NCBI RefSeq assembly: GCF_900111095.1 | Contig: NZ_FOGB01000006.1 | Location: 96,118-160,117 of the forward strand | Reading direction: 5' to 3' | Origin: Amphritea atlantica | GTDB taxonomy: Bacteria > Pseudomonadota > Gammaproteobacteria > Pseudomonadales > Balneatricaceae | DNA: 64,000 bases | Shown: positions 52,296 to 64,000 of the stretch, in pieces | Layout: the number at the start of each line of letters is the position of its first letter | How positions within the stretch are numbered: position 1 is the stretch's first letter | The notes under the pieces: model-generated | Databases searched by the model: none | Told to the model about the DNA's origin: nothing | What the model saw: the letters and a program-made list of their open reading frames with translations, nothing else | Made by a program: the position numbers and the translations under genes

Positions 52296-55200
52296 TATGA
52301 ATTCCCGGTCAATTGCTGGAGTAGCTGTTCTACAGCTTGAAAACGCTGCTCTATTTTATCCATCTTCAGGGTGAACTTCAGCTGACTGGCGCCGCCAAAC
52401 TGAAATTTTTGTGGTTGTTGTTGCACCAGTTGCACCAGTTTAAAGGGATCAACCACAGTATCGGCGTCAAAATCGATTCGTCCTCCACTTTCGCCGGCAT
52501 CAATTTTGGTGATGCCGAGCTGTTCACACTGCAGTTTCAGTAGTGTCTGACGGAACAGGTTTTTGGTCTGCTCAGGTAGTATGCCGAAGCGGTCGATCAT
52601 TTCGATCTGCAGCTCTTTGAGCTCGGTTTCACTTTTGCCATTGGCTATCCGTTTATACATGATCAGACGGTTGTGAACGTCCGGCAGGTATTCATCCGGG
52701 ATGAGTGCCGGAACACGCAGGTTGATCTCTATGCCCTGTTTCAGAGGTGCATCCAGGTTAGGTGTTTTCCCTTCGCGGATCGCTTCTACCGCCTGCTCCA
52801 GCATCTCCAGATAAAGAGAGAAGCCAACGTTCTGAATCTGACCACTCTGGCCTTCACCCAGTAGTTCACCAGTGCCGCGAATCTCCATATCATGAGTCGC
52901 GAGGGTGAAGCCTGCGCCAAGTTCATCGGCGCTGGTAATCGCTTCCAGTCGCTTAACGGCATCGCTGGTCATCGCTTTAGGGTGGGGTGTCATCAGGTAG
53001 GCGTAGGCCTGATGGTGTGAGCGGCCAACCCGGCCCCGTAGCTGGTGAAGCTGTGCCAGACCAAACTTATCAGCCCGATCAATAATGATGGTGTTGGCGT
53101 TGGGTACATCGATGCCGGTTTCGATGATGGTGGTGCAGACCAATACATTAAAGCGTTTGTGATAGAAATCAGACATCACCTGTTCAAGCTCACGTTCGCG
53201 CATCTGGCCATGGCCGATGCCCACCCGTGCTTCGGGCACCAGTTCATGTATCTCGGCAGCGGTCTGTTCAATGTCCTTAACTTCATTATGCAGGTAGTAC
53301 ACCTGTCCGCCACGTAGCAGTTCCCGCAGAATAGCTTCTTTTTTCAGCGCTTTATCTGCCTGTCGCACAAATGTTTTCACCGACAGTCGCCGGGCTGGCG
53401 GGGTTGCGATAATCGACAGATCGCGGATGCCTGACATTGCCATATTGAGGGTGCGGGGTATCGGCGTTGCTGTCAGGGTGAGAATATCAACCTCCGAGCG
53501 GAGGGATTTGAGACGCTCTTTCTGTTGTACCCCAAAGCGATGCTCCTCATCGATAATCAGCAGACCCAGATCGCTGAAGCGGATATCACCCTGGAGCAGT
53601 TTATGGGTGCCGATAACGATATCTGTTTTGCCCTCTGTCAGGGATTTGAGTACCGCATTGCTCTCTTTGCCGGAACGAAACCGGGAGATCAGTTCAACAT
53701 TAACCGGCCAGTCAGCAAAGCGGTCGCGAAAGTTTTCGTAATGCTGCTGTGCCAGCAGGGTGGTTGGTACCAGAATGGCGACCTGCTTATTGCTCTGAAC
53801 CGCCATAAATGCGGCTCGCATCGCCACTTCGGTTTTGCCGAAACCTACATCACCACACACCAGCCGGTCCATCGGTTGTTCCGATTGCATGTCTTTGATG
53901 ACTGCCTGGATGGCGTTGGCCTGATCGACGGTCTCTTCGAAGGGAAATGCGGCGCTGAAGCTGGCGTAATGCTCGTCCGGTGAATCAAACTGATGGCCTC
54001 GCCGGGCGGCGCGGCGGGCATAAATATCGAGGAGCTCCGCGGCGGTATCACGGACTTTCTCGGCAGCCTTACGGCGCGCTTTGCTCCACTGCTCAGTGCC
54101 GAGGCGATGCAGAGGCGCCAGTTCATCGCCCGCCCCGGAATAACGGCTGATCAGGTGTAGCGAGGTGACCGGGACGTAAAGGTTAGCCTCGTTGGCGTAT
54201 TCAAGTTTGAGGAACTCTGAGGTTTGTGAGTCCAGTTCCAGGGTTACCAGGCCGCGATACCGGCCGACGCCGTGATCGATATGCACCACCGGTGCGCCGA
54301 TATTCAGTTCGGTCAGATTTTTAATGATCTGATCAGACTGCTCCTGTTCCCGGGAGCGACGCCGACGCTGAAAAACCTGATGACCAAACAACTGGGTTTC
54401 GGTGATCAGATGAAAGCGGTCCGGCGCACTGAGTCCCTGCTCCAAAGGGAAGATGCAGATGTTGACCGGGTAGCCATCGTCTAGAAACTGTTGCAGGTTA
54501 TCTACCGGGTGAGGTTTGATCCTGATACGCCCGAGCAGCTCTATCAGCGCCTCGCGGCGGCCTGCGGATTCGGCACAAAACAGTACCCGGTCGCGGGTCT
54601 CTGAGAGAAAGCTCTCAACGGCAGCTAACGGGCGGGCTGACTGCGCATTGATGGTCAGTTCAGGTGGCTCCGTCAGGGGCAGATTGTAGCGGCCAGACTC
54701 TGGCCGGGCCTGGGTCTTACCCTGTTGCAGCTGAATGCGCTGCATCTTTTTCAGTGTACCAAACAGCTCGTTGGCCGGAATAAACAGTCTGTCCGGTGGC
54801 AGAATAGGGCGTTCGATATCATAGCGGCGCTCTTCATAGCGCTCCTGGACTTCCTGCCAGAACTGGTTGCAGTGATCTTCCAGGTCGGTTTCGGTGACAA
54901 TCAGTACGTTATCGGGTAGATAGTCGAACAGGGTCGCGCTGGTATCAAAGAATAGCGGCTGATAGTACTCAATTCCGGGAGGACTGATGCCATCATTAAC
55001 ATCCTGATAAACGGAGCAGCGCTTATAATCGACATCGAAGGTTTCCCGCCAGCGCTGTTTGAAGTTGCGGATCGAGAGTTCGTCGAAAGGGAACTCTTTA
55101 GCAGGCAATACACGGATCTTATCGACCTTGTCGATTGAGCGCTGACTTTCAGGGTCGAAGCTGCGCAGGGTATCCACTTCATCATCAAATAGCTCGATGC

Positions 55201-55753
55201 GATAGGGGGTATTGCTGCCCATTGGAAAGATGTCGATGATGGCGCCGCGAATGGCAAATTCACCGTGTTCATAAACGGTTTCAGTGAGGTGGTATCCCGC
55301 ATCTGAGAGTTTGCGACGCATCTCATCCAGATTGAGGGACTGACCCTGATCAAGAATAAGCGAATTACCATCCAGAAAACGTTGTGGTGCGACTCTCTGC
55401 ATCAGCGTGCTGGCCGGGATAATCAGTACGCCGCGCTGCATCTGTGGCAGTCGGTAGAGGGTATTCAGACGCTCTGAGATGATATCCTGATGCGGAGAAA
55501 AATTATCGTAAGGCAGGGTTTCCCAGTCGGAAAACAGCATGCATTCGATTCTGTTGTTGCCATAAAAGCCGATTTCAGACTGAAGCCGGGAGGCGCCGTC
55601 ACTGTCGTTGGTAATACAGAGAATCAGCCCGGGATGCTGCTCGGCAATCTCGGTAGCCAGCATGCCACGGCTGCTGCCGGAGAGATTGCCGATCCGCCGG
55701 ATATCACCGGCTGTTCGGGGTAACTGATATTCTTGTTTAAACACTGACAACAA
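52295..55753 (-). CDS. mfd: transcription-repair coupling factor Mfd
   Basis: An 1152-residue DNA translocase that removes stalled RNA polymerase and recruits UvrA. It has a UvrB-like N-terminal module (about 20-350), then the RNA polymerase interaction domain containing DHGVGRYRGL. The helicase motors have Walker A GDVGFGKTE, motif II DEEH in IIDEEHRFG and motif VI QLRGRVGRSHHQAYAY. The C-terminal TRCF domain spans about 1000-1150. The length is as expected (1148 in E. coli). No gaps are seen. Confidence 0.97.
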   Translation of the reverse strand: MLSVFKQEYQLPRTAGDIRRIGNLSGSSRGMLATEIAEQHPGLILCITNDSDGASRLQSEIGFYGNNRIECMLFSDWETLPYDNFSPHQDIISERLNTLYRLPQMQRGVLIIPASTLMQRVAPQRFLDGNSLILDQGQSLNLDEMRRKLSDAGYHLTETVYEHGEFAIRGAIIDIFPMGSNTPYRIELFDDEVDTLRSFDPESQRSIDKVDKIRVLPAKEFPFDELSIRNFKQRWRETFDVDYKRCSVYQDVNDGISPPGIEYYQPLFFDTSATLFDYLPDNVLIVTETDLEDHCNQFWQEVQERYEERRYDIERPILPPDRLFIPANELFGTLKKMQRIQLQQGKTQARPESGRYNLPLTEPPELTINAQSARPLAAVESFLSETRDRVLFCAESAGRREALIELLGRIRIKPHPVDNLQQFLDDGYPVNICIFPLEQGLSAPDRFHLITETQLFGHQVFQRRRRSREQEQSDQIIKNLTELNIGAPVVHIDHGVGRYRGLVTLELDSQTSEFLKLEYANEANLYVPVTSLHLISRYSGAGDELAPLHRLGTEQWSKARRKAAEKVRDTAAELLDIYARRAARRGHQFDSPDEHYASFSAAFPFEETVDQANAIQAVIKDMQSEQPMDRLVCGDVGFGKTEVAMRAAFMAVQSNKQVAILVPTTLLAQQHYENFRDRFADWPVNVELISRFRSGKESNAVLKSLTEGKTDIVIGTHKLLQGDIRFSDLGLLIIDEEHRFGVQQKERLKSLRSEVDILTLTATPIPRTLNMAMSGIRDLSIIATPPARRLSVKTFVRQADKALKKEAILRELLRGGQVYYLHNEVKDIEQTAAEIHELVPEARVGIGHGQMRERELEQVMSDFYHKRFNVLVCTTIIETGIDVPNANTIIIDRADKFGLAQLHQLRGRVGRSHHQAYAYLMTPHPKAMTSDAVKRLEAITSADELGAGFTLATHDMEIRGTGELLGEGQSGQIQNVGFSLYLEMLEQAVEAIREGKTPNLDAPLKQGIEINLRVPALIPDEYLPDVHNRLIMYKRIANGKSETELKELQIEMIDRFGILPEQTKNLFRQTLLKLQCEQLGITKIDAGESGGRIDFDADTVVDPFKLVQLVQQQPQKFQFGGASQLKFTLKMDKIEQRFQAVEQLLQQLTGNS

Positions 55754-56019
55754 ACTCCATGAGCTGATACGGGCCTCTGTTCAACGCGCGACAGGGGATA
55801 TGGGCGCTTATCTTACGGAGCGTGAGACAAAAGTACAGTCTCTGATGCGACTGTCCTAAGGTGTGGCATTTCTGTCTTATTCTGTCATCAGGGTTACATT
55901 AATCTGAAATATAGCCCTAAAGTGTAGTGTTTCAGATTTGCTCACAGGGAGGGAAAAGGTGATAATGCGCCCAGCAAAAATTGACTGCTATATTGACTAC
56001 TACCTTTTTGGAGTGAGCC

Positions 56020-57456
56020 GTGAGCCAAGATAAAGTGTTAGCTGACTGGAAAGGTCGCGAAGCATTAGCTGAAGAGATGATCCCTTTAGTTGGTCGTCTG
56101 TACCGTGACAAGAACGTTGAGACCTCTGTGTATGGTCGTCTTATCATCAAGCGTTCAGTTGTTGATGTGATAAAAGCACACCGCTATGTGCGTCAGGTTG
56201 AGGATAAGGAGTTGTCTGTTTGTGACACCCATCCTGTTCTGACTGCTCTGGATAAGATTGATGTTAAGAGTGCGCATGTTGATGTGGGCAAACTGGCAGT
56301 CAAATTCCAGCAGGAAGGCAATGGCGCATCGATGGAAGAGTTTCTGGCGGCTGAGCTGGCACCTGCTATTGGTGGTGCAGCCTCAGAGCCAACCGATGTT
56401 GTGTTGTATGGTTTTGGCCGTATTGGTCGTTTGTTGGCGCGTCTGCTGATTGAACGTACTGGTGGTGGGCAATCTCTGCGTCTGCGGGCGATTGTTGTGC
56501 GCAAAGGCAAAGCATCTAATGATCTTGAAAAGCGTGCCAGCCTGCTGCGTCGCGATTCTGTTCATGGTTCATTCCGCGGCACTATCCAGGTGGATGAGGA
56601 AAATCAGGCGATTATCGCAAACGGTAACCTGATCAAAGTGATCTACTCTGATGGTCCTGATCAGGTTGACTACACCCAATACGGTATCAACAATGCACTG
56701 GTGCTGGATAATACCGGTATCTGGCGTGATGAAGCAGGTCTCTCACTGCATCTTAAATCTAAAGGTGTTGCCAAGGTTGCACTGACTGCACCGGGTAAAG
56801 GGATTAAAAATATCGTTATGGGTGTAAACCACGGCGATATCGACGATAGCGATACTATCCTGTCGGCCGCATCCTGCACCACAAACGCTATCTCCCCTGT
56901 GCTGAAAGCGATCGATGCAAAGTTTGGCGTTACCAATGGTCACGTAGAGACCGTTCACGCGTACACCAACGATCAGAACCTGATTGATAACTATCATAAG
57001 GGTGATCGTCGTGGTCGTGCTGCGGGTCTGAACATGGTTATCACTGAGACGGGTGCCGCCAAAGCGGTTTCCAAAGCGCTGCCTCAGCTGGAAGGTAAGC
57101 TGACCGGTAATGCGATCCGTGTGCCTACGCCTAACGTATCGATGGCGATTCTGAATCTGAACCTTGATAAAGGCACTACCAAGGAAGAGCTGAACAGCTA
57201 TCTGCGTGATATGGCGCTGCACTCTCCGTTACAGAAGCAGATCGACTACAGCAACTCTCCAGAAGCGGTTTCTTCCGATTTTGTTGGTTCGCGTGCAGCC
57301 GGTGTGGTTGATGCGCTGGCTACGATTGCAGAAGGCAATCGCTGTGTCCTGTACGTGTGGTATGACAATGAGTTTGGTTACAGTTGTCAGGTGATTCGTA
57401 TGGCTCAGCGTATGGCTAAATGTACCCTGCCTGCATTCCCTAAAGCTAAGGTCTGA
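56020..57456 (+). CDS. glyceraldehyde-3-phosphate dehydrogenase, long form
   Basis: A 478-residue GAPDH with an N-terminal extension of about 130 residues before the Rossmann start VVLYGFGRIGRLLARLL. The catalytic cysteine is Cys286 in SAASCTTNAISP, and the phosphate site includes the loop with TGAAKAV. It oxidises glyceraldehyde 3-phosphate to 1,3-bisphosphoglycerate, or the reverse. This extended form is a distinct clade found in several gammaproteobacteria, often beside mfd and nqr; the clade statement is from family knowledge. GTG 56020 follows GGAG. The extension (MSQDKVLADWKGREALAEEM) has no recognised domain. Confidence 0.9.
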   Translation: MSQDKVLADWKGREALAEEMIPLVGRLYRDKNVETSVYGRLIIKRSVVDVIKAHRYVRQVEDKELSVCDTHPVLTALDKIDVKSAHVDVGKLAVKFQQEGNGASMEEFLAAELAPAIGGAASEPTDVVLYGFGRIGRLLARLLIERTGGGQSLRLRAIVVRKGKASNDLEKRASLLRRDSVHGSFRGTIQVDEENQAIIANGNLIKVIYSDGPDQVDYTQYGINNALVLDNTGIWRDEAGLSLHLKSKGVAKVALTAPGKGIKNIVMGVNHGDIDDSDTILSAASCTTNAISPVLKAIDAKFGVTNGHVETVHAYTNDQNLIDNYHKGDRRGRAAGLNMVITETGAAKAVSKALPQLEGKLTGNAIRVPTPNVSMAILNLNLDKGTTKEELNSYLRDMALHSPLQKQIDYSNSPEAVSSDFVGSRAAGVVDALATIAEGNRCVLYVWYDNEFGYSCQVIRMAQRMAKCTLPAFPKAKV

Positions 57457-57474
57457 TAAGACTTTAGACTAACT

Positions 57475-57505
57475 AAAAGCCGCCCTAACAGGCGGTTTTT
57501 TATTG
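57475..57505 (+). terminator. rho-independent terminator after the GAPDH gene
   Basis: AAAGCCGCC and GGCGGTTTT pair around the loop CTAACA, followed by more T's. Confidence 0.85.
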
Positions 57506-57574
57506 GGTTTTTCTTTATATTCATTAAAAGTATATTCTTATACCTTAAAGTTCTATCAATGCTTTGCGATTAAT

Positions 57575-57635
57575 GACCTAAAAGTCACCTTTAGTGGTCG
57601 CTCTTGTAGAAAAATTACCTCCCGATCTTTATACT
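57575..57635 (+). promoter_or_regulatory. candidate nqr promoter and operator
   Basis: The 327-base gap between the GAPDH and nqrA genes holds the terminator and this region. GACCTAAAAG (57575-57584) and CTTTAGTGGTC (57589-57599) form an imperfect inverted repeat. Downstream, TTGTAG (57604-57609) and TATACT (57630-57635) could be a weak -35/-10 pair with 20-base spacing; TTTATA at 57628 gives 18. No regulator can be named from the sequence. Confidence 0.35.
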
Positions 57636-57753
57636 TAACCGGTTTTTGGGTTGGGGTTATCCCATCCTTTGTAGGGTTTTTGCTTTGGTTTGTAACATCC
57701 GGGGACAATGTTGCAGAGTCGGAGGCATTGCGCTCTGCGGGAGGGGATCCTGA

Positions 57754-59121
<1,368 letters not shown>

Positions 59122-59123
59122 TC

Positions 59124-60335
59124 ATGAGCTTAAGAAATATTCTTGATAAGATGGAGCCGCATTTCCATAAAGGCGGCAAGTATGAAAACTGGTATGCGCT
59201 TTATGAAGCTGCGGATACTATTTTCTACACTCCGGGTCATGTGACTAAGACTGCAGCTCATGTACGTGACGCTGTCGATCTGAAGCGGATTATGATTCTG
59301 GTTTGGATGTGTACTTTTCCGGCGGTTTTCTTCGGTATGTACAACGTTGGCCATCAGGCAAATACTGCGATGGCGGCACTGGGTATTACTGATCCGACTA
59401 CCTGGCAGGGGGCTATTGCAGGTGCCCTGACCAGCTTCAACCCTGATAGTCTGTGGGATAATATCATCCACGGTGCAGCCTACTGGTTGCCTATCTACAT
59501 GGTTACCTTTGTCGTGGGTGGCTTCTGGGAAGTGTTGTTCGCAATGAAGCGTGGACATGAAGTCAACGAAGGTTTCTTCGTGACCTCTATTCTGTTCTCG
59601 CTGATTCTGCCGCCAACGATTCCGTTATGGCAGGTTGCTCTGGGCATCAGCTTTGGTGTTGTGATTGGTAAAGAGGTTTTCGGTGGTACCGGTAAAAACT
59701 TCCTTAACCCTGCACTCACCGCCCGTGCGTTCCTGTTCTTTGCCTATCCTGCGCAGATGACAGGTGATGCGATCTGGACCGCTGTCGATGGTTTCTCCGG
59801 TGCGACCCCTCTGGGTCTGGCTGCTGCGGGTGGTGTTGACGCGATCCTGGCGCAGAATATCACCTGGTTCGATGCCTTTATCGGTAATATCCAGGGTTCT
59901 GTGGGTGAGGTTTCAACCTTTGCTATTGCGCTGGGCGGCCTGGTGATGCTGATTGCCAAAGTTGCTGCATGGCGGATTGTCGCTGGTGTTTTTCTGGGTA
60001 TGACCGCGATGGCAACTCTGCTGAATCTCATCGGTTCTGACACCAATCCTATGTTTGCACTGCCGTTCTACTGGCATATGGTGCTGGGTGGTTTCGCATT
60101 TGGTATGTTCTTTATGGCAACCGATCCGATCTCTGCATCTATGACCAATAAAGGTAAGTGGTACTTCGGAGCACTGATCGGGGTGATGGTTATACTTATC
60201 CGTGTGGTTAACCCAGCATTCCCTGAGGGTATGATGCTGGCGATCCTGTTCGGTAACCTGTTTGCACCACTGATCGATAACTTTGTCGTGCAGGCAAACA
60301 TCAAGCGGAGGGCGATGCGCAATGTCAGCGAGTAA
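59124..60335 (+). CDS. nqrB: Na+-NQR subunit B
   Basis: A 403-residue integral membrane subunit with about ten helices. It carries a covalent FMN on Thr228 in the motif FSGATPLG, attached by the ApbE-type flavin transferase whose gene starts at 63652. It also binds riboflavin and forms part of the sodium path. The start lies 2 bases after nqrA, and its end overlaps nqrC by 14 bases. Confidence 0.97.
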   Translation: MSLRNILDKMEPHFHKGGKYENWYALYEAADTIFYTPGHVTKTAAHVRDAVDLKRIMILVWMCTFPAVFFGMYNVGHQANTAMAALGITDPTTWQGAIAGALTSFNPDSLWDNIIHGAAYWLPIYMVTFVVGGFWEVLFAMKRGHEVNEGFFVTSILFSLILPPTIPLWQVALGISFGVVIGKEVFGGTGKNFLNPALTARAFLFFAYPAQMTGDAIWTAVDGFSGATPLGLAAAGGVDAILAQNITWFDAFIGNIQGSVGEVSTFAIALGGLVMLIAKVAAWRIVAGVFLGMTAMATLLNLIGSDTNPMFALPFYWHMVLGGFAFGMFFMATDPISASMTNKGKWYFGALIGVMVILIRVVNPAFPEGMMLAILFGNLFAPLIDNFVVQANIKRRAMRNVSE

Positions 60336-61110
60336 AGATTCTATCGGTAGAACAATTACCGTAGCTGTTTTGCTGTGTGTGGTCTGCTCTGTGGTTGTAT
60401 CTGCAGCAGCGGTGTTACTCAAGCCGAAACAGATTGCCAATAAAAACCTTGACCGTCAGACCAACATCCTGGCTGCGGCGGGTATTCCTACTGCCGGCAA
60501 GGATGTTCAGGCGGTTTTTGATCAGTTGATCGAAAAGCGCTTTGTAGATCTGAGCAGCGGTAAGTTTACTGAGGTCAGTGATCCGGCCCGTTATGATGCC
60601 CGTAAGGCGGCAAAAGAAGCGGATACCGGTGTTAAGCTGAGTCGTCAGGAAGATATCGCCTCTATCAAATATCAGGCAAAAGTGATGCCTGTTTATCTGG
60701 TGAAAAGTGATTCACCAAAAGGGTTTGATAAAGTGATCCTGCCGGTACACGGGTATGGTCTCTGGTCAACGCTGTATGGATTTCTGGCACTTGAGTCAGA
60801 TCTGAATACCGTGGTGGGTCTGGGCTTCTATTCTCACGCTGAAACACCAGGCCTGGGTGGCGAAGTTGATAACCCTAACTGGAAAGCGCTGTGGCCTGGT
60901 AAACAGGTTTATCCAGAGGGTTCCATGAAGCCTGAGCTGGGGCTGATTAAAGGTAGTGTTGATCCGGCTTCGCCTAAAGCGAAATTCCAGGTTGATGGTT
61001 TATCAGGTGCTACACTGACCAGCCGTGGTGTCACAAATCTGGTTCACTTCTGGATGGGTGAAAATGGTTATGCACCATTCTTGTCTAATCTGAAAGCAGG
61101 GGGGGCGTAA
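60322..61110 (+). CDS. nqrC: Na+-NQR subunit C
   Basis: A 262-residue subunit with one N-terminal helix (about 11-32) and a periplasmic FMN domain. The covalent FMN threonine is Thr231 in [15 protein letters not shown] 60322 ([11 protein letters not shown]) is chosen because it matches the family start; the open frame from 60283 lies within nqrB. The block [13 protein letters not shown] is typical. Confidence 0.97.
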   Translation: MSASKDSIGRTITVAVLLCVVCSVVVSAAAVLLKPKQIANKNLDRQTNILAAAGIPTAGKDVQAVFDQLIEKRFVDLSSGKFTEVSDPARYDARKAAKEADTGVKLSRQEDIASIKYQAKVMPVYLVKSDSPKGFDKVILPVHGYGLWSTLYGFLALESDLNTVVGLGFYSHAETPGLGGEVDNPNWKALWPGKQVYPEGSMKPELGLIKGSVDPASPKAKFQVDGLSGATLTSRGVTNLVHFWMGENGYAPFLSNLKAGGA

Positions 61111-61113
61111 ATT

Positions 61114-61773
61114 ATGTCTCAAGTTAAAGATGTCCTGTTAGGACCGATTTTTAACAATAACCCGATTGGTCTGCAGATTCTGGGTATCTGTTCCGCGCTG
61201 GCGGTAACATCAAACCTGGGGACTGCATTTGTAATGGCCTTGGCGGTAACCGTTGTTACTGCATTTTCCAACCTGTTTATCTCGATTATCCGTAATCAGA
61301 TGCCGAGTAGTATCCGGATCATCTGTCAGATGGCGATTATCGCCTCGCTGGTAATCGTGGTAGATCAGATTCTGAAAGCGTACGCGTATGAAATATCGAA
61401 GCAGCTGTCAGTATTTGTTGGTCTGATCATTACTAACTGTATCGTTATGGGACGTGCTGAAGCGTTCGCAATGAAGAACCCTCCGATGATCTCCTTCCTG
61501 GATGGTATCGGTAACGGTCTGGGTTACGGTGTGGTACTGCTGTTTGTCGGTACTATCCGTGAGCTGTTTGGTGCCGGTAAGCTGTTTGGTATCGAAATCC
61601 TGCCACTGGTCACCGATGGCGGCTGGTATCAGGCTAACGGTCTGCTGCTGCTTCCACCGAGCGCGTTCTTTATCATTGGCATGTTTATCTGGCTGATTCG
61701 TACCTTTAAGAAAGATCAGGTCGAAGCACCGGAGTTTGAGCTGGCCAAGAACTCTCAGAAGGAGGCTGTGTAA
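61114..61773 (+). CDS. nqrD: Na+-NQR subunit D
   Basis: A 219-residue membrane subunit with six helices. [20 protein letters not shown] opens the protein and [21 protein letters not shown] is the central family block (two parts). With NqrE it holds the membrane iron centre, each giving two cysteines (here CSALAVTS and TNCIVMG). The stop overlaps the start of nqrE by one base. Confidence 0.96.
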   Translation: MSQVKDVLLGPIFNNNPIGLQILGICSALAVTSNLGTAFVMALAVTVVTAFSNLFISIIRNQMPSSIRIICQMAIIASLVIVVDQILKAYAYEISKQLSVFVGLIITNCIVMGRAEAFAMKNPPMISFLDGIGNGLGYGVVLLFVGTIRELFGAGKLFGIEILPLVTDGGWYQANGLLLLPPSAFFIIGMFIWLIRTFKKDQVEAPEFELAKNSQKEAV

Positions 61774-62381
61774 TGGAACAGTATATCAGCCTAGCCGTTA
61801 AGGCGGTCTTTGTTGAAAATATGGCGCTGGCCTTCTTCCTCGGGATGTGTACATTCCTGGCGATCTCTAAGAAGGTGCAGACGGCTATCGGTCTGGGTAT
61901 TGCGGTTATCGTGGTTCTGGCGATCACCACCCCGATCAACAACCTGATCTTCAATCTGTTGCTGCGTGAAGGAGCACTGGCCTGGGCCGGTTATCCTGAT
62001 GTTGATCTCAGCTTCCTGGGGTATATCTCCTATATCGGTGTAATCGCTGCGATTGTACAGATTCTGGAGATGTTCCTGGATAAGTATGTACCGGCACTGT
62101 ACAACGCGTTGGGTGTATTCCTGCCGCTGATTACCGTGAACTGTGCCATCATGGGTGCTGCTCTGTTCATGGTTGAGCGTGACTACACCTTTGGTGAGTC
62201 CGTTGTTTATGGTACCGGTGCGGGTGTTGGCTGGGCGCTGGCGATTGCCACCCTGGCAGGTATCCGTGAAAAACTTAAATACAGCGACGTACCGGAAGGT
62301 TTGCGTGGCCTGGGCATCACCTTCATCACTGTGGGTCTGATGTCTCTGGGTTTCATGTCTTTCTCCGGCGTGCAGCTGTAA
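61773..62381 (+). CDS. nqrE: Na+-NQR subunit E
   Basis: A 202-residue membrane subunit with six helices. The first is [20 protein letters not shown]. The iron-ligand cysteines are in [10 protein letters not shown] and [11 protein letters not shown], pseudo-symmetric with NqrD. It starts at TAATG overlapping the nqrD stop. Confidence 0.96.
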   Translation: MEQYISLAVKAVFVENMALAFFLGMCTFLAISKKVQTAIGLGIAVIVVLAITTPINNLIFNLLLREGALAWAGYPDVDLSFLGYISYIGVIAAIVQILEMFLDKYVPALYNALGVFLPLITVNCAIMGAALFMVERDYTFGESVVYGTGAGVGWALAIATLAGIREKLKYSDVPEGLRGLGITFITVGLMSLGFMSFSGVQL

Positions 62382-62418
62382 TTGCTGTCGCATGATCAAC
62401 TAAAGAAGGATTAAGCTA

Positions 62419-63645
62419 ATGAATGCAGAAATCGTTCTCGGCGTTGTCATGTTTACCGCGGTGGTGCTTGCACTGGTCGCGGTAATTCTGGCAGCCCGTT
62501 CAAAACTGGTTAGCAGTGGTGATGTCACCATCACCATTAATGATGATCCGGACAAGAGCGTTACTGTTCCTGCCGGTGATAAGCTGCTTCAAACTCTGTC
62601 TAACGCCGGTATCTTTGTGCCTTCCGCCTGTGGCGGCGGTGGTACCTGTGCGCAGTGTAAGTGTCAGGTGCTTGATGGAGGCGGTTCTATGCTGCCGACT
62701 GAGGAGTCTCACTTTACCATGCGTGAAGCGAAAGAGGGCTGGCGCCTGTCCTGTCAGGTGGCTGTGAAGCAGGATATGAATATCGAGCTCGAAGAGGAGA
62801 TCTTTGGTGTTAAGAAGTGGGAGTGTACGGTTGAATCTAACCCTAACGTTGCCACTTTCATCAAAGAGCTGACCCTGCGTCTGCCGGGAGGTGAGAACGT
62901 GGACTTCCGGGCCGGTGGTTATGTTCAGCTGGAGTGTCCTCCTCACGAAGTGCACTACAAAGACTTCGATATCGAAGAGGAATATCGTGGGGACTGGGAT
63001 AAGTTTGATCAATGGCGTTATGTATCGAAAGTGGATGAAACCACGATCCGTGCATACTCCATGGCAAACTATCCGGAAGAGCGCGGTGTTGTTAAATTCA
63101 ATATCCGTATCGCGTCTCCACCTCCGGGTACCGATGTGCCTCCGGGTAAGATGTCTTCCTACGTATTCAGCCTCAAACCGGGCGATAAGATTACCGTGTA
63201 CGGACCGTTTGGTGAGTTTTTTGCCAAGGATACCGATAACGAGATGGTCTTTATCGGCGGTGGCGCGGGTATGGCACCCATGCGGTCTCATATCTTCGAT
63301 CAGCTGAAGCGTCTGAACTCTAAGCGTAAGATCTCCTTCTGGTATGGTGCCCGCTCACTGCGTGAGTGCTTCTACAATGAGGAGTACGATAAGCTTCAGG
63401 AGGAAAATGACAACTTCAAGTGGCATCTGGCCCTGTCAGATCCTCAGCCTGAAGATAACTGGGATGGTATGACTGGTTTCATCCATAATGTGTTGTACGA
63501 AAACTATCTGAAGGACCATGAGGCTCCGGAAGATTGCGAGTACTACATGTGTGGACCTCCCATGATGAATGCTGCAGTTATTCAGATGCTGGTTGATCTG
63601 GGTGTTGAGCGTGAAAATATCTTCCTCGACGACTTTGGTGGCTGA
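62419..63645 (+). CDS. nqrF: Na+-NQR subunit F (NADH dehydrogenase, flavin entry site)
   Basis: A 408-residue subunit that accepts electrons from NADH. One N-terminal helix (about 4-26) anchors it. The 2Fe-2S ferredoxin domain has Cys71, Cys77, Cys80 and Cys112 ([14 protein letters not shown], then LSCQV). The ferredoxin-reductase domain binds FAD at [11 protein letters not shown] and NADH at [14 protein letters not shown]. The C-terminal [10 protein letters not shown] is intact. It follows nqrE after 37 bases. Confidence 0.97.
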   Translation: MNAEIVLGVVMFTAVVLALVAVILAARSKLVSSGDVTITINDDPDKSVTVPAGDKLLQTLSNAGIFVPSACGGGGTCAQCKCQVLDGGGSMLPTEESHFTMREAKEGWRLSCQVAVKQDMNIELEEEIFGVKKWECTVESNPNVATFIKELTLRLPGGENVDFRAGGYVQLECPPHEVHYKDFDIEEEYRGDWDKFDQWRYVSKVDETTIRAYSMANYPEERGVVKFNIRIASPPPGTDVPPGKMSSYVFSLKPGDKITVYGPFGEFFAKDTDNEMVFIGGGAGMAPMRSHIFDQLKRLNSKRKISFWYGARSLRECFYNEEYDKLQEENDNFKWHLALSDPQPEDNWDGMTGFIHNVLYENYLKDHEAPEDCEYYMCGPPMMNAAVIQMLVDLGVERENIFLDDFGG

Positions 63646-63651
63646 TCATTG

Positions 63652-64000
63652 ATGTCTGAAATAACCAGACAAGTCATTAAACGGCCGGCAGCTCTGCTGC
63701 TGGCCGCTTTGTTTTTCATGTTTGCACTCCTTAGTGGGTGTAGCAAACAACCTCAGATTGTCAGCCATCAGGGGCCGACAATGGGTACCAGCTTCACTGT
63801 GAAGTGGGTATCGTCCGATGCTGATATTGATGCAAAACTGCCGGCACAGATTGATCAGTTGCTGGTGCAGGTCAATAACAGTATGTCTACCTATCAGAAG
63901 GACTCAGAGCTGAGTCGCATCAACCGGATGCCGGCAGGTGAGGTTGCGACACTATCTGAAGGTCTGACTCAGGTATTAAAAAAAGCTTTAGAGATTAGCG
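63652..64000 (+). CDS. apbE: FAD:protein FMN transferase ApbE, 5' part (cut by the window end)
   Basis: The first 116 residues of an ApbE-type flavin transferase, open to the window edge. An N-terminal lipoprotein signal (KRPAALLLAALFFMFALLSG, lipobox LLSGC at Cys32) precedes the family start QGPTMGTSFTVKW. STYQKDSELSRINR is the next conserved block. The protein attaches FMN by a phosphoester to Thr228 of NqrB and Thr231 of NqrC, which explains its place at the end of the nqr operon, 6 bases after nqrF. The FAD-binding and metal residues lie outside the window. Confidence 0.93.
   Translation, partial: MSEITRQVIKRPAALLLAALFFMFALLSGCSKQPQIVSHQGPTMGTSFTVKWVSSDADIDAKLPAQIDQLLVQVNNSMSTYQKDSELSRINRMPAGEVATLSEGLTQVLKKALEIS

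Overview
The window reads as the chromosome of a marine, sodium-using gammaproteobacterium, most like Oceanospirillaceae and relatives (Amphritea, Neptunomonas, Marinobacterium). That placement is inference. It rests on a complete Na+-translocating NADH:quinone reductase operon (nqrABCDEF plus the start of apbE), NhaB, Lon next to an HU gene, and gene orders known from this class: bepA/tusA/perM/bcp/dapA/bamC, mltD/gloB/yafS-like/rnhA/dnaQ, csiV/mfd and LD-transpeptidase/nagZ. Most of the window is dense housekeeping DNA with intact genes. I saw no frameshifted gene, no transposase, no prophage, no rRNA and no CRISPR array.

Layout. 0-2.1 kb: end of an acyl-CoA synthetase, two hotdog thioesterases and an alpha/beta hydrolase, read as one operon. 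2.1-5.1 kb: an AT-rich island with three foreign-looking genes on the + strand. They are a PD-(D/E)XK nuclease fused to a GHKL ATPase, a membrane-anchored coiled-coil protein and a DUF2007-like membrane protein. Hairpin elements separate them, one of which has the layout of an integron attC site. 5.1-9.2 kb: a FixJ-type regulator and soluble PAS histidine kinase, divergent from a DmdB-type acyl-CoA ligase. 9.2-16.9 kb: CBS protein, BepA, TusA, PerM-like permease, Bcp, DapA, BamC and a D-2-hydroxyacid dehydrogenase. 16.9-23 kb: RluA, RlmD, YbiB, a Kef-type antiporter and a MATE pump. 23-29 kb: NfuA, Lon, HU-beta, tRNA-Asp and PpiD.

29.2-32.9 kb: an accessory cluster of a GT2 glycosyltransferase, a ferritin-like di-iron protein and a GT-B glycosyltransferase, followed by a small lipoprotein. 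32.9-38.5 kb: the YejABEF peptide importer. 38.5-43.4 kb: MltD, GloB, a methyltransferase, RNase HI and DnaQ. 43.5-51.5 kb: NhaB, NudC, an SCP2 protein, SohB, a TetR regulator, an LD-transpeptidase, NagZ, MscS and DUF2750. 51.5-57.5 kb: CsiV, Mfd and a long GAPDH. 57.8-64 kb: Na+-NQR and ApbE, cut by the window edge.

How it fits together. Na+-NQR builds a sodium gradient that NhaB can use. ApbE would attach the FMN cofactors of NqrB and NqrC. BepA, BamC, PpiD and Lon cover envelope and cytosolic protein quality. MltD, NagZ, the LD-transpeptidase and CsiV concern the cell wall. The best candidates for something undescribed are the cassette-like island with the nuclease-ATPase fusion (2.1-5.1 kb) and the glycosyltransferase/di-iron/glycosyltransferase operon (29.2-32.3 kb).
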